A program made the position numbers and the translations under genes. Shown here one piece after another: positions 6,701 through 7,722 of a stretch of 7,722 nucleotides of DNA (positions are counted from its first letter, which is position 1; every line of letters begins with the position of its first letter). The notes under the pieces are model-generated. The model was given only the letters and a program-made list of their open reading frames with translations. It searched no databases and was not told the origin of the DNA. Origin of the DNA: Thermoplasmata archaeon (GTDB lineage: Archaea; Thermoplasmatota; Thermoplasmata; GCA-020350865). Where the stretch lies: NCBI GenBank assembly GCA_020350865.1, contig CP070726.1, positions 2,324,822-2,332,543 of the forward strand, given 5' to 3'.

Positions 6701-7722
6701 CCGAATATGTCAGAGTCCGCCCCGTCGCTTGCAGTGAGTTTTGCCTCCTGGACCCAGGAGCTTCCGTTAAAACCAAAAACATAGGCCGAACCTGCATTGA
6801 AGGCCACATCAGCGTCGTAAGGCGCTCCGATCACGATAGTCTCGTCGTATAAAGATACGAAGTTACCGAACCACGAATCCGCCGTAGCGTCACTTGCGGT
6901 CAGCTTCGCCGCTTCCCCCCACCATGGGGTGGGGCCCATAAAGCTGAAACCGTACACGAACACATAGGCCGAGCCTGAATCGGAACCGGCATCATCGTCA
7001 AGAGGAGCCCCAACAACGAGGGTAACGGGGGTGAGGGTTACGGGATTGTTGGCCGGATCGATCAAGTGCCTTTCCCCTCCAAGGCTGACCGAAGCCCCAA
7101 ATCCATCACCTGCCGCACCATCGCTTGCGGTCAGCTTTTGATCACCACCCATGTAGGGGCTTCCAAAGATATAAACTGAGCCCGAATCCGTGCCTTCGTC
7201 ATCATCATATGGTGCTCCAATTGCGATAGTATATTGCAGGATGGATACCGACGCGCCAAAATCGTCATAAGCCTCTCCATCACTTGCGGTCAATTTATCC
7301 TGCTGGCTCCAGGTTCCCCCGCTGCGGACAAATACATATGCCGAGCCTGAATTGAAACCCATATCGTCGTCGAAAGGAGCGCCCACCACTATCCTGTCCC
7401 CACTAATGGATACCGATGTACCGAACCAGTCAAAGGTAGACGCGTCGTTTGCAGTGAGTTTTGCCTCCTGGCTCCATACGCCCCCGCTGCGGACAAATAC
7501 ATATGCCGAGCCTGAATCGGTACCTGCATCGTCATCATTTGGTGCTCCGATAACTATGGTATCTCCATCTATTGCCACAGACCCGCCGAACATGTCTTCG
7601 GCCGCCCCGTCGCTTGCGGTGAGCTTGGCTTTCTGCTCGAAAACCCACGGGTCTATTGTTATCGGGTATACAGCGTTGAAATCCTCTACAATGATGGTGA
7701 TAATTCCCTCCTGCAAGGTGAG
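3772..7722 (-). CDS. Secreted FG-GAP / TSP3 / discoidin / M64-like metalloprotease multidomain protein (5' partial)
   Basis: The frame is open from the right edge to a TAG at 3772-3774, giving 1316 visible residues. A TTG at 7716 could be read as a start, but it falls inside a segment that aligns with residues 589-616 of gene A (both continue into VYPITIDPWVF), so the real start is off the window. Visible order (numbered from the edge): end of lead-in domain 1-29; seven FG-GAP repeats 30-427; TSP3 431-501; Cys-rich 502-566; TSP3 567-595; discoidin-like 596-765; TSP3 766-800; Cys-rich linker; M64-like protease about 838-1050 with H946-E-S-A-H950 and D957-E-Y; beta-rich segment to about 1170; acidic repeat 1187-1200; C-terminal domain 1214-1316. 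I count 35 cysteines, all after residue 443, as expected for an extracytoplasmic protein. Likely role: extracellular or surface protease with adhesion modules; substrate unknown. No C-terminal membrane anchor is visible. Confidence 0.9.
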   Translation of the reverse strand, partial: LTLQEGIITIIVEDFNAVYPITIDPWVFEQKAKLTASDGAAEDMFGGSVAIDGDTIVIGAPNDDDAGTDSGSAYVFVRSGGVWSQEAKLTANDASTFDWFGTSVSISGDRIVVGAPFDDDMGFNSGSAYVFVRSGGTWSQQDKLTASDGEAYDDFGASVSILQYTIAIGAPYDDDEGTDSGSVYIFGSPYMGGDQKLTASDGAAGDGFGASVSLGGERHLIDPANNPVTLTPVTLVVGAPLDDDAGSDSGSAYVFVYGFSFMGPTPWWGEAAKLTASDATADSWFGNFVSLYDETIVIGAPYDADVAFNAGSAYVFGFNGSSWVQEAKLTASDGADSDIFGWSVSINGYTIVIGAPGDDDSGSNSGSAYVFGYSGGTWGEEQELTASDAVADESFGFSVSISGGTAIASASRDDDLGYESGSTYVFELLNDEDADGVSDSSDNCPTVPNPTMDWRDMNADDHYNEQKDFDLDGVGDACDNCPYSPNPLQEDADGDGVGDACASDICNDHAIPGGCTGPSYCDGITDPEICVQTGPWPLAPYCTWEPICSCESGWANTNGDWADGCEDRDTDNDLIGNSVDNCPMTPNTDQADNDGFEYDFTSDGTMVASTVGSAATGGQNAADTYYTPNPGFTDNEFEVGNLIDDNTWDHAESYWKDTGSPATLIIKMPDARTITRIILDNSVLDADSGTAEYIVQYSPSTTDGFDGAWYPMVSKSTGDPSYGTISGNDVRNIEVDWLQTIQYLRVQLTRTSGSFTTLNEIRLYGIEGDGIGDVCDKCPEFYDPGQEDMDGDSVGDACDCSDGFKGPNEYGADCGGICADDCSDYCIPYWEQGNDDDKIDLVFVPDIDYFGDVDLFLTEVDDLIFNELGATAPISANMDIFNFYYMEDEGDARDGCGGDPPDEFDEPECDLADAVVILHTAAFGDCTLGRFYYTAEGNNIQRTFIHESAHALFRMVDEYEDTGVPCTSYRQNDEDGGPPNVWETEDNCRDDATDEGWDPDDCIEFCDQAPCCGGGWWKIDHDAPEIMVDNSNGFGIACSRRINWVSDQYVDPPGGGEEGEKSVKVYLNIKEGEITELGRRIAFGHPRDHNLQGSAFFVSIYSSNGALIEKYGIFDPREQFAEPGAPYGGLLDDVDFNIIMPFYDNMKTVEVANSTGETIITIDLSEELYDFCSDINYSDPECQSLDLDNDGLKDYEDTCPLDAGSPGFYGCPGEVDIDPDTLNLKSKGRWITGYIDPAGAFDASEIDISTVRLNNATQAEWGDIQDAVLMLKFDRKEVEDLIGAPDEEYEITLSGSLMDGTEFWGDDTIRAIRPGR
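3775..4083 (-). other. C-terminal exoprotein domain (gene B)
   Basis: Visible residues 1214-1316: IDPDTLNLKSKGRWITGYID, DASEIDISTVRLN, DAVLMLKFDRKEV, ITLSGSLMDGTEFWGDDTIRAI. This pattern recurs at the C-terminus of many secreted archaeal and bacterial multidomain proteins. Its role is not established as far as I know. It follows an acidic repeat (DLDNDGLKDYEDTCP) and ends the protein, with no membrane anchor after it. Confidence 0.65.
4573..5211 (-). other. M64-like zinc metalloprotease domain (gene B)
   Basis: Visible residues about 838-1050. It begins KIDLVFVPDIDY, passes VVILHTAAFGDCTLGRFYY, and has the zinc helix FIHESAHALFRMVDEYED: H946 and H950 as ligands, E947 as the general base, and D957-E958-Y959 downstream. 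The spacing HExxH with Asp seven residues after the second His, followed by E-Y, is that of the IgA-protease family M64. A Cys-rich insertion (CIEFCDQAPCC) and MVDNSNGFGIACSRRINWV follow. The catalytic set looks intact, so activity is plausible; family assignment is from motif memory only. Confidence 0.75.
5428..5934 (-). other. Discoidin / F5/8 type C-like domain (gene B)
   Basis: Visible residues about 596-765. NLIDDNTWDHAESYWKD is the usual N-terminal 'D-x-x-x-x-T-x-W' segment of F5/8 type C (galactose-binding-like) domains; LIIKMPDARTITRIILDN, YIVQYSPSTTDGFDGAWYPM and the closing LRVQLTRTSG...LNEIRLYG follow the family's strand order. Such domains bind carbohydrate or lipid head groups, so surface or glycan binding is likely. 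It is absent from gene A. Confidence 0.75.
6025..6219 (-). other. Cys-rich segment (gene B)
   Basis: Visible residues 502-566. Nine cysteines in about 65 residues, ending in CSCESGWANTNGDWADGCED, which resembles the short Cys-rich segments seen between acidic repeats in secreted myxobacterial-type and archaeal proteins. Absent from gene A. No named domain recognised. Confidence 0.5.
6220..6432 (-). repeat. TSP3-type acidic calcium repeats, first block (gene B)
   Basis: Visible residues 431-501: DEDADGVSDSSDNCP, FDLDGVGDACDNCP, ADGDGVGDAC. They start directly at the end of FG-GAP unit 7 and match gene A in position until the DNC at 479-481, after which the two proteins diverge. Confidence 0.9.
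7316..7352. repeat. 37-bp perfect direct repeat, copy 1 (gene B)
   Basis: Identical to 7481-7517, offset 165 bp, which equals one 55-codon FG-GAP unit. It encodes the GSAYVFVRSGG part of unit 2. Identity at third codon positions points to recent duplication or conversion of the unit. Confidence 0.85.
7481..7517. repeat. 37-bp perfect direct repeat, copy 2 (gene B)
   Basis: Identical to 7316-7352; encodes the SGSAYVFVRSGG part of FG-GAP unit 1. Confidence 0.85.

Larger units (their letters stand above)
6442..7635 (-). repeat. Seven FG-GAP repeats (gene B), probable beta-propeller
   Basis: Visible residues 30-427. Units begin near residues 35, 90, 145, 198, 275, 330 and 385; five of the six spacings are 53 or 55 residues, and unit 4 is lengthened by an IDPANNPVTLTPVT loop. 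The motif is F-G-x-S-V-S, I-G-A-P-x-D-D-D, S-G-S-A-Y-V-F. Unit 7 is degenerate at the GAP position (ASASRDDD). There is no cysteine in the array. Same number and order as in gene A. Confidence 0.92.

Overview
The window holds parts of two large, closely related genes, both on the minus strand and in tandem. Both encode secreted, disulfide-rich, calcium-type multidomain proteins. Both are cut by the window edge: the downstream gene (A, 1-3471) has its start here but runs off the left edge, and the upstream gene (B, 3772-7722) has its stop here but its true start lies beyond the right edge. I see no supported plus-strand gene, tRNA, rRNA, CRISPR array or insertion sequence.

Right part (7722 to 3772), gene B. 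It opens inside a lead-in domain, then has seven FG-GAP repeats (a probable seven-bladed beta-propeller), thrombospondin type 3 (TSP3) acidic repeats, a Cys-rich segment, and a discoidin (F5/8 type C)-like domain nested inside a TSP3 unit. More TSP3 follows, then a zinc-metalloprotease domain resembling peptidase family M64 (HESAH followed by DEY), a beta-rich segment, one more acidic repeat and a C-terminal exoprotein domain.

Middle (3771 to 3472). A short hairpin followed by a T-rich tract ends gene B. An AT-rich stretch with possible TATA elements and a strong Shine-Dalgarno sequence precede gene A, so the two paralogues are probably transcribed separately.

Left part (3471 to 1), gene A. 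A single uninterrupted frame joins a signal peptide, a thioredoxin-like domain with a CPHC active site, a rhodanese-like domain whose catalytic Cys is replaced by Ser, a two-helix membrane hairpin, the same lead-in domain, seven FG-GAP repeats and TSP3 repeats. The frame leaves the window just as it enters the paralogous M64-like domain. This fusion is the most unusual item in the window.

Organism. The secreted FG-GAP/TSP3/discoidin style, Shine-Dalgarno use, frequent AGG/AGA and ATA codons, AT-rich TATA-like upstream region and T-tract terminator fit an uncultivated euryarchaeal or Thermoplasmata-like archaeon. A bacterium is not excluded, and no taxonomic marker gene is present. The likely theme is cell-surface or extracellular adhesion combined with proteolysis. 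In gene A this is coupled to an extracytoplasmic thiol-redox module that could serve the Cys-rich domains; this last link is inference.
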